In this document: in pieces, positions 34,121 to 44,008 of the stretch
Numbering within the stretch: position 1 is the stretch's first letter
Layout: each line of letters begins with the position of its first letter
Origin: Paenibacillus phyllosphaerae
GTDB taxonomy: Bacteria; Bacillota; Bacilli; Paenibacillales; Paenibacillaceae
Assembly (NCBI RefSeq): GCF_014192105.1
Contig: NZ_JACHXK010000005.1
Span: forward strand, 124,001 to 188,000
Direction of reading: 5' to 3'
DNA length: 64,000 nt
The notes under the pieces: model-generated
Seen by the model: the letters and a program-made list of their open reading frames with translations, nothing else
Told to the model about the DNA's origin: nothing
Database searches by the model: none
Translations under genes and position numbers: made by a program

Positions 34121-37100
34121 TTACGCTTCCGCAGCTAATACTACGGCGTTACGCGTGCTTTTGGCCTCGTACAAAGCACGATCGGCGGAAGCGACGAGCT
34201 CCTCCCATCCTTGCACCTCGGCGCAGCCGCCTGCAGCCACGCCCATACTCACGGTCACATAACGGCTCACCATCGACTTGGCATGCGGAATCCGCTGCGC
34301 TTCCACCAACGTGCGGATTTCTTCCGCGATGCGGCCTGCTTCCGTCACGCTTACGCCTGGAAGTACGCAAGCGAACTCCTCGCCTCCGTAACGAGCGATG
34401 TAATGCGAAGGAGCGGTTAAGGTCCCTTTCACCAAGCTCGCTACCGTCTTCAGGCACATATCCCCGCCTTGATGGCCGTACGTGTCGTTGTACATTTTGA
34501 AGCAATCGATATCGAGCAGAATGATCGACAGATCCTCCTTGCGCGCGCAGCACTGCTGCCATTCCTTCGTGGTCATCTCGTCGAAATAACGGCGGTTGTA
34601 GACCCCGGTAAGACCATCGAGCGAGGACAGCTTCACTAGCGCATCGTTGGCATTCTTCAGTTCGGCTTCCGCCATCACCCGCATCGTAATGTCGGTGATC
34701 GAGACGAGCACGCCCGTAACCTTGCCATCCTTATTGGTCAGCGGCGCAGCATTGCAAGCGACGATCCGGGACAGCTGCTCGCCGTCGCGTATCGAGAACT
34801 CCATATCGTTCCTCGCCTGCCCCGTCTTCAGCACGTCCAGGAAAGGCAACTTGTCATGCGTGTACCGCACGCCTTCGGTGCTGTGCAAATTCCAAATGCA
34901 GAAGCCCGCTTCCTCGGCCGTCCCTTGCGGAATGCCCAGCATCTGCTCGGCCATCTCGTTCGCCAGCGTGATCGTACCTTCTTCGTCAATGACGAGAATG
35001 CCGTTCGGCACCGTCTCAATAATGGTATCGACGCGTTCCCGGCCTTCCTCGACCTTCAGCTCCAACTGCTTGCGTTCGGTTACATTGCGCAAATAGATCG
35101 AGATGCCCTCCTTGGAAGGATAAATATTCGCTTCGAACCATGCGTTGAAGTTCGGCACGAATTCTTCCATGAGCACAGGGGTCTGTTCCTCCATCGCCTT
35201 GCGGTAGGCCCTCTCGAACACGCTCCCCTTCACGCGGGGGAACTCGTCCCATATGATCGTGCCGATCACATCGCGGCTGCCTTTTCCAAGAACCAGCTCC
35301 GCCTCGCGGTTAATGTACCGGAAGCGCCAGTCCCGGTCCAACGCCATGAACGCATCGGTAATGCTCTCGAGAATGCTCGTCACTCTTTGTTCGGACTCAC
35401 GGTAAGCCTCTTCGGCTTGCTTCAGCTCGGTCACGTCGCGGCCAACGGAGACGACGCCCTTGATCTGTCCATTCGTCTCCTTATAAGGAGAGTACGACGT
35501 ATGGTAGTGCTTGATGCCATCTTCCTGCGTCATAAGCGACCAATCCACGACGGACGGAATCCCTTGCAATGCGGCATGAAGCGCTTCTTCATGGGGAGCC
35601 GAATCCTTCTGCGGCATAAGCTCTTTCACTTGCTTGCCTAGCAGGCCATCGATCTCCCCCACCTCGCGGGTCGACCGGCCGAACATGCCCACGATGCGCA
35701 ATTGATCGTCATAGGTGGTAACGGTCTCGTCCATCGAGTGGACAATCGAGCGAAAATGCTCCTCGCGGTCCGCCAGTTCCTTCTCCGCCCGGCGCTGCTC
35801 CGTAATGTCTTTGCCGGTGGCGATCATGTATTTGACTTGCCCATCCTGATCCCTGAGGAGTGCATTCGACCAAGCCACCAGCCGGATCTCTCCCTCTACC
35901 GACGACCAATTCTGCTCATAATGCTGGGAGAAGGCGCCGCCTTCCATAAAATATTGCAGCCCTTCCTTCATCGCCTCACGTTCTTCCGTGAGCGGCAGCA
36001 GCTCATAGATATAGCGGCCGTACACTTCTTCCAACGTATGGCCGGTCATCGTTTTGCACGCTTGATTGAAACGAATGATTCGGCCTTCGGCGTCCATAAC
36101 TACGATGAGCGAAGCAGCCGCATCCAGGACCGAGCCGACGAAATTACGCTCCATCCGCAACTCTTCGATCGACGAACGAAGCGCGGCCGACATCCCGTTA
36201 TAGACCTCGACTAGCTCCACCAGCTCGACTGTCCGGATTTTCAGCTGATCCGAATCGATTTTATAGCTGTAGTCGCCTTCCTTAATGCCTTGCACCCCTT
36301 GAAGCAGATGCTCGATCGGCAACGTTACTTTTTTCGACATTTTGAATGACAAATAGATTGCCGCTAATATCGCAAGCAGTATAATTGCGGCCGTCATCTG
36401 AATCTGCGTGTACAGCGAGTGAATGACGACATCCTTGCCCGCTTCGGCAATGATCAGCCATCGGTCTTGATTGGCCCACTGGTATGCTCCGTATACCTCG
36501 ACGCCCCGATAGTTCGTGTACGAGTTAGCAGGGGATTCGCCAAGCGTAGCCAAGCGCGTAATCTCCGTATCCATGACGCCGTCAAGCGTGAAGCGCGATT
36601 CGGTAATCATCGTCCCGTCGAGCGCCACCAGATACGATTCCCCATGCTCTCCGAAGCGGAATTGCTTCACGAGCGCATCGATCGTCGTCAAATTGACCGC
36701 ACCCGTTACGAGGCCGATAAATTCGTTGTTCTCATCCGTAACCGGCGAGGAAAAAATAATGACCGGCTTGCCGGTAAACTTGGACGTCAGCGTACTGGAG
36801 ATGCTTTCCTTCAGCAGCTTGCCCTCCTGAAAATATTGCCGGTCCGTCAAATTGGTCGTTTGGCCGTTCACATTGGCAATGCCGTCTTGGTCGACATAGG
36901 TGATATAGCTGAACTCCGTCTGTTTGCCCAGGAACTGCTGCATGTTCGCCTTCATCTCCGCGCGATTCAGCTTCTTGGTGGACGGCATGTTCGCCAGGAA
37001 GTGAATCTCCGACATCCGCATCTCGATCCACTTCTCGATAAAAGCATGTTCCAGCATGACGACCTGCTGGAGCTGCTCGATCGTCTGGCGTTCATGGTGC

Positions 37101-37228
37101 TCATATTCGGTGAATGTAAACACCAGCATACAGGTTATCGCCACGCTTAGCACAAGCATGATCGCCCGGCTCCGGAGCTTGTTATTCAACGATCGCGCGC
37201 CCTTGCGCGGAAAGGTCGGCAGCTTCAC
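34121..37228 (-). CDS. Membrane sensor diguanylate cyclase (dCache-HAMP-PAS-GGDEF)
   Basis: The 1035-aa product has a transmembrane helix (21-40), a large extracytoplasmic dCache-like domain (41-275), a second helix (about 278-298), a HAMP region (300-355), four PAS domains (about 360-865) and a C-terminal GGDEF domain (870-1035). The active site reads RYGGEEF (GGEEF at 948-952), a functional variant, so it should make c-di-GMP. The RxxD inhibitory site normally five residues before it is absent (APSH), so product inhibition is probably lost. The start is GTG 37228 after GGAGAG. It is monocistronic. Confidence 0.93.
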   Translation of the reverse strand: MKLPTFPRKGARSLNNKLRSRAIMLVLSVAITCMLVFTFTEYEHHERQTIEQLQQVVMLEHAFIEKWIEMRMSEIHFLANMPSTKKLNRAEMKANMQQFLGKQTEFSYITYVDQDGIANVNGQTTNLTDRQYFQEGKLLKESISSTLTSKFTGKPVIIFSSPVTDENNEFIGLVTGAVNLTTIDALVKQFRFGEHGESYLVALDGTMITESRFTLDGVMDTEITRLATLGESPANSYTNYRGVEVYGAYQWANQDRWLIIAEAGKDVVIHSLYTQIQMTAAIILLAILAAIYLSFKMSKKVTLPIEHLLQGVQGIKEGDYSYKIDSDQLKIRTVELVELVEVYNGMSAALRSSIEELRMERNFVGSVLDAAASLIVVMDAEGRIIRFNQACKTMTGHTLEEVYGRYIYELLPLTEEREAMKEGLQYFMEGGAFSQHYEQNWSSVEGEIRLVAWSNALLRDQDGQVKYMIATGKDITEQRRAEKELADREEHFRSIVHSMDETVTTYDDQLRIVGMFGRSTREVGEIDGLLGKQVKELMPQKDSAPHEEALHAALQGIPSVVDWSLMTQEDGIKHYHTSYSPYKETNGQIKGVVSVGRDVTELKQAEEAYRESEQRVTSILESITDAFMALDRDWRFRYINREAELVLGKGSRDVIGTIIWDEFPRVKGSVFERAYRKAMEEQTPVLMEEFVPNFNAWFEANIYPSKEGISIYLRNVTERKQLELKVEEGRERVDTIIETVPNGILVIDEEGTITLANEMAEQMLGIPQGTAEEAGFCIWNLHSTEGVRYTHDKLPFLDVLKTGQARNDMEFSIRDGEQLSRIVACNAAPLTNKDGKVTGVLVSITDITMRVMAEAELKNANDALVKLSSLDGLTGVYNRRYFDEMTTKEWQQCCARKEDLSIILLDIDCFKMYNDTYGHQGGDMCLKTVASLVKGTLTAPSHYIARYGGEEFACVLPGVSVTEAGRIAEEIRTLVEAQRIPHAKSMVSRYVTVSMGVAAGGCAEVQGWEELVASADRALYEAKSTRNAVVLAAEA

Positions 37229-37313
37229 TATAGGGTCTCTCCGTTTCTATGCAGCATCATTAACAGCGCTTTATTAATTGATTCGACATGAAACGACAAA
37301 ACCCTGTTAGTAC

Positions 37314-37735
37314 AAATTGGGTCCCAAAATCCCTGAGGGATTCCGAGGGTTTGGCCCTCTGGACACCCTCTGCAACCAAGGGCCAGCCCTTGAAACCCAA
37401 TAGAGAAGGGGCAACCCCCTTTAGACCCCAGAGAAAGGGAGACCCCTTCAACCCCTTTAATTCGCCTCCCCCTTCCCCCTCCGCGGAGGGGAACCAGAGG
37501 GCCACGGCCCTACTGGATACCCGTAAGGGGCGAGACTCGGGACGCGGCCATCTTCGATGTGTCCTTTCGCGCGAGGCCCGCTTTTGTGCTGTCGGTTGAG
37601 CCGCCAGCACAAAGCTCTTTGTTCGAGCTTCGTTAATTAATTTGATGCCTTGGGGAGGTGACCTGCGGTGGTTCTCGTCTGAACATTACACGTGCTGACT
37701 CTCGCTTGACGTCCACCTTGTGGACACGCTTTACT
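37314..37735. repeat. Modular structured intergenic element, copy 2
   Basis: This 560-nt gap holds no credible gene. It contains three tandem hairpin modules of 28-29 nt (stems at 37378-37391, 37406-37422 and 37435-37448; form AAGGG..CCCTT followed by AACCC). Next is a core at 37461-37657 alignable to copy 1. In it a long stem (37580-37591 with 37605-37615) has the same shape and one-T bulge but compensated bases. It ends in GTCCAC/GTGGAC (37711-37725) followed by CGCTTTACTTT. Both copies lie in the same orientation, opposite to the flanking genes. Confidence 0.75.
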
Positions 37736-37748
37736 TTAAACCGCAACA

Positions 37749-37787
37749 GCAAAAAGGCCGTGCGGGCATCGCCTACACGACCTTCAG
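37749..37787 (-). terminator. Terminator of nagZ
   Basis: AGGTCGTG pairs with CACGGCCT (one G-T), followed by TTTTT on the minus strand, just after the stop at 37790. Confidence 0.75.
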
Positions 37788-37789
37788 GT

Positions 37790-39160
37790 TTATTTTAGAC
37801 CAAACTCCTTAAGCACCTCGGCGATGTCTGCATTGATCGCTGAGATGTCCGCTTTGGCTGTCGGGGCGTCCGAGAACTGATGACGCCGCTTGAGCGCTAG
37901 CACGCGCAAGACGCTCTCATCGAGTCGCGTTTCGGTTAGCTCGCCGCTGGCGACGGCGCCTTTCAGCGCCTTGATGACGGTGTCGATGTTATCGTATCCG
38001 TGGGCGATGAACAGCATATCCGTTCCTGCTTTCATTGATTGCACCGCCGCTTCGCCCATGCCGTAATGATCCGCGATCGCGCCCATGGTCAGATCGTCGG
38101 TCATGATCACGCCGTCAAAATGCAGCGTCTCCCGCAGCTGATCGGTCATTATCGTCTTCGATAACGAAGCCGGATACTCCGGGTCGATCTTCGGGAATAG
38201 AATGTGGGCGACCATGACTGCCTCCGCCCCCTGTTCGATCGCCGCCTCGAACGGTTTCCATTCGAACGCCTGCAGCTCGCTCAGCTCCTTCTGCACGACC
38301 GGCAGCTCCAGATGCGAGTCCACGCCCGTATCCCCGTGCCCCGGAAAATGCTTAATGACCGGAACCACGCCATGCTCCTCGATCCCTTTCATCGTGGCAA
38401 GGCCCATCTCGCTTACCCGCTGCGCGGTCGTCCCGAACGAGCGCGTCCCGATCACCGGATTGTCCGGGTTGCTGTTAATATCGAGCACCGGCGCGTAGTT
38501 GACGTTGATGCCCATTGCCGCACAGGCTTCGGCTAGCAATGTCCCGATATCCTCCGCCAGCTCCGTCTTGCCGGTATTGCCGATCTGTCTCGCATTCGGC
38601 AGCTTGGCCAGCTCCGGCAGCCGGCTTACCTTGCCGCCCTCCTGATCGACCGACAGCATGAGCGGCGCCGGATTGCCCGCATTCCACGCTTTGAGCTGAT
38701 TAACGTAATTCGTCATGCCGGCGACCGACTTCAGATTGTCTTTATAGAAAATAACGCTGCCCACATGCTGTTCCTGTACCATCCGTCTCGCGCCTTCATC
38801 CGCTTGGGTGCCGTCAACGCCGGCAATGAGCAGCTGGCCGATCTTCTCCTCCAGCGTCATCGCCGCTAGCTGACGCTGCAGTTCCTCCTGCGCCGCTGCC
38901 GCCGCCTCATCTTCCGGACTTAATTCATCGTCCGGTTCCGCTTCAGGCTGATCGTTGCCGCCCTCTGCCGCTCCATCATCCTGCCCGCCATCCGCAGTCC
39001 CTGCGTTCACGTCAGGAGCCTCCGGACGATTGTCGGACGTCTGCTCCCCTTGTCCATTACCAGGCTCCGACTCTTGTCGGTTATCCTTGCTGCAGCCGGC
39101 GATCAGCACAACGATAACAATCAGCATGATCCCTATCCGTAACAGCTTCGATTTTCCCAT
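37790..39160 (-). CDS. nagZ: GH3 beta-N-acetylhexosaminidase lipoprotein (NagZ/YbbD type)
   Basis: The 456-aa product has a lipobox IAGC (Cys23), an acidic low-complexity linker (25-95), and a GH3 barrel with LSVDQEGGKVSRLP, the catalytic acid/base loop KHFPGHGDTGVDSH and nucleophile Asp in IMTDDLTMGAI. NagZ enzymes release GlcNAc from muropeptides; the lipoprotein form acts outside the membrane, as YbbD does in Bacillus. The second, Ig-like domain of full YbbD is missing, leaving a single-domain enzyme. The ATG at 39160 follows GGAAGGTG. Confidence 0.92.
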   Translation of the reverse strand: MGKSKLLRIGIMLIVIVVLIAGCSKDNRQESEPGNGQGEQTSDNRPEAPDVNAGTADGGQDDGAAEGGNDQPEAEPDDELSPEDEAAAAAQEELQRQLAAMTLEEKIGQLLIAGVDGTQADEGARRMVQEQHVGSVIFYKDNLKSVAGMTNYVNQLKAWNAGNPAPLMLSVDQEGGKVSRLPELAKLPNARQIGNTGKTELAEDIGTLLAEACAAMGINVNYAPVLDINSNPDNPVIGTRSFGTTAQRVSEMGLATMKGIEEHGVVPVIKHFPGHGDTGVDSHLELPVVQKELSELQAFEWKPFEAAIEQGAEAVMVAHILFPKIDPEYPASLSKTIMTDQLRETLHFDGVIMTDDLTMGAIADHYGMGEAAVQSMKAGTDMLFIAHGYDNIDTVIKALKGAVASGELTETRLDESVLRVLALKRRHQFSDAPTAKADISAINADIAEVLKEFGLK

Positions 39161-39275
39161 GCTTCACCTTCCTGTCCCCATCCTTCATTGTTGCACAACT
39201 ACGAGCGGGTTTAACCCTTAGACGAATACGGCGGCAGAAAGTTCCTTCCAGGGCCCAATCAAAGCCTCTATCGAT

Positions 39276-39320
39276 AAAAAAAGGTCTTCCGCACCAGCCC
39301 ATTCGCTGGTACAGAAGACC
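39276..39320 (-). terminator. Terminator of the alpha/beta hydrolase gene
   Basis: GGTCTTC pairs with GAAGACC, with inner ACCAGC/GCTGGT, followed by seven T on the minus strand. Confidence 0.85.
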
Positions 39321-39340
39321 CTATTCGCCGCGTGAGGCGG

Positions 39341-40165
39341 CTAGATTGTCCACAGACTCCAATCGTTGCGGCGCTTGCCGAGCGCCTCGATCCAACGGAC
39401 CGTAATATCGAACGTCTGCTCACGGGCCGCCTTCGAGGAGAAGGTGTGATCGGCCTGCAGAATAACTTCCTTGTCGCAGCTGCCCTCTTTGCGCAGCCAG
39501 AACATCTTCTGGTACAAGAAGCAGTAGTCGACCGGAATGACCGTATCGGCCGTGCCATGCACGATCAGCACGTCGCCATTGTAGCCGCGCAGCTCGGTCA
39601 GCGGTTGGAATTCCGCGAGCGAGTCGGTGAAGCGCTTCGTCAGCTCGTAGTGATGATGATCCGTCTTGCCGACCGTATCGATTTCCTCGATTGCCTTAGT
39701 CCCGATGATATTGCGAATATCCATATAAGGATGCGCAACCGGCGCCCACATCACGAGAGACTTGACCCGCGCATCGCGAGCCGCCGTCAGCACCGCCACC
39801 GCGCCGCCTAGACTGTGCCCGAGCAGCGTGACGCGCTCTGGATCGACCAGATCCAGGCCGGATACGTAGTCGAGCACCGTGCGCGTCTGCTCGATGAGCA
39901 CATCCAGACCGCCGCTGCCATAGTCGCCCGTACTCTCGCCGCAGCCGCCATAATCGAAGCGCAGGACGAAGTAGCCTTGTGCCGTGAGGCGCTCGGCCGC
40001 CTCCACGAATAGACGGTCCGTACCGATCCGGTTGCCGATGAATCCATGGGCAATCACGACGATCGGGTACTTCCGCGAGCCGCGGGAATCTTTATCGCTA
40101 GTCGGGTACTGCAGTACGCCGGACAACAGTACATCGCCGCTTTTTATCGTAATGGAATGATTCAT
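39341..40165 (-). CDS. Alpha/beta hydrolase (serine esterase-like)
   Basis: The 274-aa product has the oxyanion motif VVIAHGFIGNR, nucleophile elbow GHSLGG, the acid Asp in IVHGTADTVIP and the His in QADHTFS, completing a Ser-Asp-His triad. It resembles cinnamoyl and feruloyl esterases of Firmicutes, but the substrate is inferred. It has no signal peptide. The ATG at 40165 follows AAGGTGG. Confidence 0.88.
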   Translation of the reverse strand: MNHSITIKSGDVLLSGVLQYPTSDKDSRGSRKYPIVVIAHGFIGNRIGTDRLFVEAAERLTAQGYFVLRFDYGGCGESTGDYGSGGLDVLIEQTRTVLDYVSGLDLVDPERVTLLGHSLGGAVAVLTAARDARVKSLVMWAPVAHPYMDIRNIIGTKAIEEIDTVGKTDHHHYELTKRFTDSLAEFQPLTELRGYNGDVLIVHGTADTVIPVDYCFLYQKMFWLRKEGSCDKEVILQADHTFSSKAAREQTFDITVRWIEALGKRRNDWSLWTI

Positions 40166-40239
40166 CTATCGGCACCACCTTATTCCTATAATTCATACCG
40201 TATTAGTTGGAATTAGAATAACACACCTGCTCCCTTGCG

Positions 40240-40935
40240 TCAATCGTTATTTGACGGGTGGGCATCCAACCACTTGAGCGCCTCCCGTACGCTGAGCGGC
40301 GACAACTTCTCTGCAGCGACGAAATTCCGCACCGCTTGCGCATCCGTCTTGGAATACTCCCGCAGCGCCCAGCCGATTGCCTTACGGATGAAGAAGTCCT
40401 CCTCGCCCGCGAAGCGCCGAATCAACGCGAACAATAGCTGCGCATCCGTCCGCTCCTTATAATGAAGCTGGAACAGCAGCACGCTTCTTCTTAGCCACAG
40501 ATCGTCCGACTCCGTCCATCGCGGAACGTATTCGCCTCTTAACTCCGGATACAGCTCGAATAGCGATCCAGCCAGCTTGCCCGCCAGCAGATCGACGGTA
40601 TCCCACCAAGAATAGGTCACGATAAGTTGTTCAAGCAATGGCGCGCGCTCCGGCTTCGCCTTCTTCATCCGCTTCTCCAACAGCACGATCGCCGTGTAAT
40701 GAAACTCCCGTTCCGGCAGCGCCCATAAGGTGCGAACGACCTGCAGCAGCTCCTCTTCCGTCTCCGGCAATCCATGCTCAGTCAGAAAATCGCGCGTCAG
40801 CGCCGCACGTTCCGGCTTCTTGATCCCCAGGAACGGAAACAGATCCCGCATGTACGCGGCCATTGCGGCTGCCTCGGCAGGGTTAGCCGACGCCCTCAGC
40901 TTATTCTCAAGCAGCGTAACATAGTGCTGATTCAT
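40240..40935 (-). CDS. DNA alkylation repair protein (AlkD-like, HEAT repeats)
   Basis: The 231-aa product has the ALK/HEAT repeat pattern with MRDLFPFLGIKKPER, YSWWDTVDLLA and EEDFFIRKAIGWALREYSK, all AlkD hallmarks. AlkD removes N3- and N7-alkylated bases. ATG 40935 is chosen with GGGAGG 11 nt upstream; upstream codons in frame lack a site. It is monocistronic. Confidence 0.9.
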   Translation of the reverse strand: MNQHYVTLLENKLRASANPAEAAAMAAYMRDLFPFLGIKKPERAALTRDFLTEHGLPETEEELLQVVRTLWALPEREFHYTAIVLLEKRMKKAKPERAPLLEQLIVTYSWWDTVDLLAGKLAGSLFELYPELRGEYVPRWTESDDLWLRRSVLLFQLHYKERTDAQLLFALIRRFAGEEDFFIRKAIGWALREYSKTDAQAVRNFVAAEKLSPLSVREALKWLDAHPSNND

Positions 40936-41028
40936 CTTGCGAACGTCCTCCCATCTCTGCTCCTGCCTGTAGTCTACCGATTCCGATCGAACAAGACAAG
41001 CCGCCGGCGACCACCCTTGGACGAAGCG

Positions 41029-41070
41029 AAAAAAAGGCGTTACCATCGCTTGCGCGATGATAACGCCTTC
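41029..41070 (-). terminator. Terminator of the opp operon
   Basis: AAGGCGTTA.CATCGC pairs with GCGATG.TAACGCCTT, followed by seven T on the minus strand, 10 nt after oppF. Confidence 0.9.
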
Positions 41071-41079
41071 CACTTAAAC

Positions 41080-42045
41080 TTATGCGTAGTGGCAAGCCGC
41101 AAAGTGGCCTTTGCTCACTTCACGCAGCGCAGGCACTTCGGAAGCGCAGCGCTCTGTGGCAGCCGGGCAGCGCGTACGGAACGGGCAACCGCTCGGCGGG
41201 TTGATCGGGGATGGAATGTCCCCTTTCAGCACGATGCGTTCTTTCTTCGCTTCGATCTCCGGATCCGGAACCGGAATCGAAGACAGCAGCGCTTTGGTAT
41301 ACGGATGCTGCGGGTTCGCATAGAGCGCTTCGCTCTCTGCGAGCTCCACCATTTTGCCCAAGTACATAACGGCTACGCGGTCGGAGATATGCTTAACCAT
41401 CGCCAGGTCATGCGCGATGAACATGTACGTCAGTCCTTGCTCACGCTGCAGATCCTTCAGCAGGTTGACGACCTGCGCCTGAATCGAAACGTCGAGCGCG
41501 GAGATCGGCTCGTCGCACACGATGAAGCTTGGGTCTACCGCCAGCGCACGGGCAATCCCGATCCGCTGACGCTGGCCGCCGGAGAACTCATGCGGATAAC
41601 GATCCGCATGCTCAGGCTTGAGGCCTACGCGGTCGAGCAACTGCTCGATTTTGTAGCGCATCTCTTTGCGGCTGCCAGCCAGATTATGAAGCTTGAACGG
41701 TTCGGCAATAATACTTTCGACGGACCAGCGCGGGTTCAGGGATGCGTAGGGATCCTGGAAGATCATCTGCATGTTGCGGCGCGCCGCCTTCAGCTTGGAG
41801 CCGTTCATCTTGTAGATGTTCTCGCCGTTGAACAGCACCGTGCCGGCTGTCGGTTCGTACAGGCGGAGAATCGTGCGGCCTGCCGTCGATTTACCGCAGC
41901 CCGACTCGCCTACAACCCCGACCGTTTCGCCTTTGGCGATGTTCAGCGAAAGATCGTTGACGGCTTTCAGCGTGCCGTCGCCAACGTTGAAATATTTTTT
42001 CAGACCATCGATTTGAATGAGTGCATTCGAATTAGATTTGCTCAT
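41080..42045 (-). CDS. oppF: Oligopeptide ABC transporter ATP-binding protein OppF
   Basis: The 321-aa product has Walker [10 protein letters not shown], signature FSGGQRQRI, Walker [15 protein letters not shown], and the C-terminal Opp/Dpp domain with [14 protein letters not shown], whose four Cys suit an Fe-S cluster. It pairs with OppD to drive peptide import. It lies 15 nt after oppD. Confidence 0.95.
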   Translation of the reverse strand: MSKSNSNALIQIDGLKKYFNVGDGTLKAVNDLSLNIAKGETVGVVGESGCGKSTAGRTILRLYEPTAGTVLFNGENIYKMNGSKLKAARRNMQMIFQDPYASLNPRWSVESIIAEPFKLHNLAGSRKEMRYKIEQLLDRVGLKPEHADRYPHEFSGGQRQRIGIARALAVDPSFIVCDEPISALDVSIQAQVVNLLKDLQREQGLTYMFIAHDLAMVKHISDRVAVMYLGKMVELAESEALYANPQHPYTKALLSSIPVPDPEIEAKKERIVLKGDIPSPINPPSGCPFRTRCPAATERCASEVPALREVSKGHFAACHYA

Positions 42046-42060
42046 CGTCCGTGCCCCTCT

Positions 42061-43053
42061 CTATACCGCGCTATGCATCCAACATCTGGACGCATGAGTT
42101 GGGCTGTGCGTCGTAACGTCTGCGTCTTGCTCGGCGCAAATACGCATTGCGTTCTCGCAACGGTCGGCGAATGCACAGCCTTTCGGCGGATGCATCATAT
42201 TCGGCGGGGTGCCATCGATCGGAATAAGCGGCTCGTCCTTCGGTTGGTCGAGACGCGGCAGCGAACGAAGCAGACCACGCGTATATGGATGCTGCGGATT
42301 TTTGAAAATTTCTTCCTTCGTACCTTCTTCCACCACTTTACCGGCATACATAACGATAACGCGGTCACACATATCGGCAACGATCCCCAAGTCATGGGTG
42401 ATCATAATAATCGAAGTTCCTAGGCGATGCTGAAGATCCTTCATCAGCTCCAGAATCTGAGCCTGGATCGTCACGTCGAGCGCCGTCGTCGGCTCATCGG
42501 CAATGAGCAGCGTCGGGTCGCAAGAGAGCGCAACGGCGATCATCGCGCGTTGGCGCATACCGCCGGAGAATTCATGCGGGTATTGTGCGAACCGGCGCTC
42601 CGGATTCGGCAAGCCTACGAGGCGCAGCATCTCGACCGCACGTTCTTTGGCTTGCGTATTGTTCATATTCTGATGCTTCATGAGAACTTCGGTAATTTGA
42701 CGGCCGATCGTGATCGTCGGATTGAGCGATGTCATCGGATCCTGGAAGATCATGCCGATCTCTTTACCACGGATCGCTTCCATCTCTTTCTCCGACTTCT
42801 TCAGAATATCTTGCCCTTTGAAGTCGATGGTGCCGCCGTTAATACGGCCTGGAGGGGTTGGGATCAGACGCATAATCGTCTGTGCGGTTACGCTCTTGCC
42901 ACTGCCGGATTCACCAACGATCGCGAGCGCTTCACCGGCCTTCAGATCGAACGTAACGTTTCGGACGGCCTGTACCAATCCACCGCGTGTGTTAAACGCA
43001 ACTTCCAGGTTTTTCACGGATAGAACCGTTTCTTGTTTACTCATGTCCGTCAC
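42061..43053 (-). CDS. oppD: Oligopeptide ABC transporter ATP-binding protein OppD
   Basis: The 330-aa product has Walker [10 protein letters not shown], signature FSGGMRQRA, Walker [14 protein letters not shown], and the C-terminal [14 protein letters not shown] motif typical of the subfamily. It lies 6 nt after oppC and 15 nt before oppF. Confidence 0.95.
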   Translation of the reverse strand: MTDMSKQETVLSVKNLEVAFNTRGGLVQAVRNVTFDLKAGEALAIVGESGSGKSVTAQTIMRLIPTPPGRINGGTIDFKGQDILKKSEKEMEAIRGKEIGMIFQDPMTSLNPTITIGRQITEVLMKHQNMNNTQAKERAVEMLRLVGLPNPERRFAQYPHEFSGGMRQRAMIAVALSCDPTLLIADEPTTALDVTIQAQILELMKDLQHRLGTSIIMITHDLGIVADMCDRVIVMYAGKVVEEGTKEEIFKNPQHPYTRGLLRSLPRLDQPKDEPLIPIDGTPPNMMHPPKGCAFADRCENAMRICAEQDADVTTHSPTHASRCWMHSAV

Positions 43054-43059
43054 CTCCCG

Positions 43060-44004
43060 TTAAACCTTCATCTTCGGATCGAACGCATCGCGCAGGCCGT
43101 CACCGAAGACGTTAAACGCCAGCATCGTAATGGTCAACAGACCAGCTGGGAAGAGCAACTGCCAAGGGTAGTACTTCCATGTCTCCATTGCGTCGTTGAT
43201 CATAACGCCCCACGAAGCGGCCGGCGATTGAACGCCAAGGCCCAGGAAGCTCAGGAATGCCTCGGCGAAAATAGCCGATGGTACCGACAGCGTCAACGTA
43301 ACGATAATCGGGCCAAGCGAGTTCGGAATCAGATGGCGCAGCACGATATGGAAACCGCCTGCCCCCATCGAACGTGCAGCCAGCACGTATTCTTGGTTCT
43401 TCAGCTGCATAATTTGTCCACGGACGATCCACGACATGTTGATCCATCCGGTTATTGTCATCGCCAGAATAATCGTCCACATATTCGATCCGAGTACGAC
43501 GCTGACCAGAATTACGACCAACAGGTACGGAATCGCATAGAGAACCTCAGAGAAACGGTTGAGGATTTCATCGACTTTGCCGCCGAAATAGCCCATCATA
43601 CCGCCCATCAATACACCAATCAACAAGTCAGCCAGCGCTGCTACAAGGCCAATGGTAAGCGAGATTTGCGCACCCTTCCAGGCACGCGCCCAGATATCGC
43701 GGCCAAGGCTGTCCGTACCGAACCAGTGGTCGCCGGAAGGGCCTTGGTTTTGAGCATCAAGATTGTTCGAGTAATAGTTGTGCGCAGTCATGTGTGGACC
43801 AAATATTGCGAAAAATACAATGACAACAAGAATACCTAACGATACCATTGCCCAGCTGTTCGTATAAAGGCGGTACAGAATTTCTTGACCTGCAGAGCGA
43901 CTCTTAGGAGCAGACTCAACGACGTCATTCGACTTCTTTTCAAGCTTAGCAAATTTACTAGGATCAATGCTTCCTTTGTGGGATTCCACATTAGCCGGCT
44001 GCAT
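43060..44004 (-). CDS. oppC: Oligopeptide ABC transporter permease OppC
   Basis: The 314-aa product has an N-terminal cytosolic extension, six transmembrane helices, HWFGTDSLGRDIW after the first, and the EAA-type loop QEYVLAARSMGAGGFHIVLR. The ATG at 44004 follows AAGGAGG. The stop of oppB is 4 nt upstream, so translation is coupled. Confidence 0.94.
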   Translation of the reverse strand: MQPANVESHKGSIDPSKFAKLEKKSNDVVESAPKSRSAGQEILYRLYTNSWAMVSLGILVVIVFFAIFGPHMTAHNYYSNNLDAQNQGPSGDHWFGTDSLGRDIWARAWKGAQISLTIGLVAALADLLIGVLMGGMMGYFGGKVDEILNRFSEVLYAIPYLLVVILVSVVLGSNMWTIILAMTITGWINMSWIVRGQIMQLKNQEYVLAARSMGAGGFHIVLRHLIPNSLGPIIVTLTLSVPSAIFAEAFLSFLGLGVQSPAASWGVMINDAMETWKYYPWQLLFPAGLLTITMLAFNVFGDGLRDAFDPKMKV

Positions 44005-44008
44005 GGTC

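Noticed and set aside
37260-37610. A 116-aa minus-strand frame with GxKGxP repeats over the second element
   Set aside because: The amino-acid repeat is only the translation of the 28-29-nt hairpin modules. No ribosome site, and the frame does not match copy 1.
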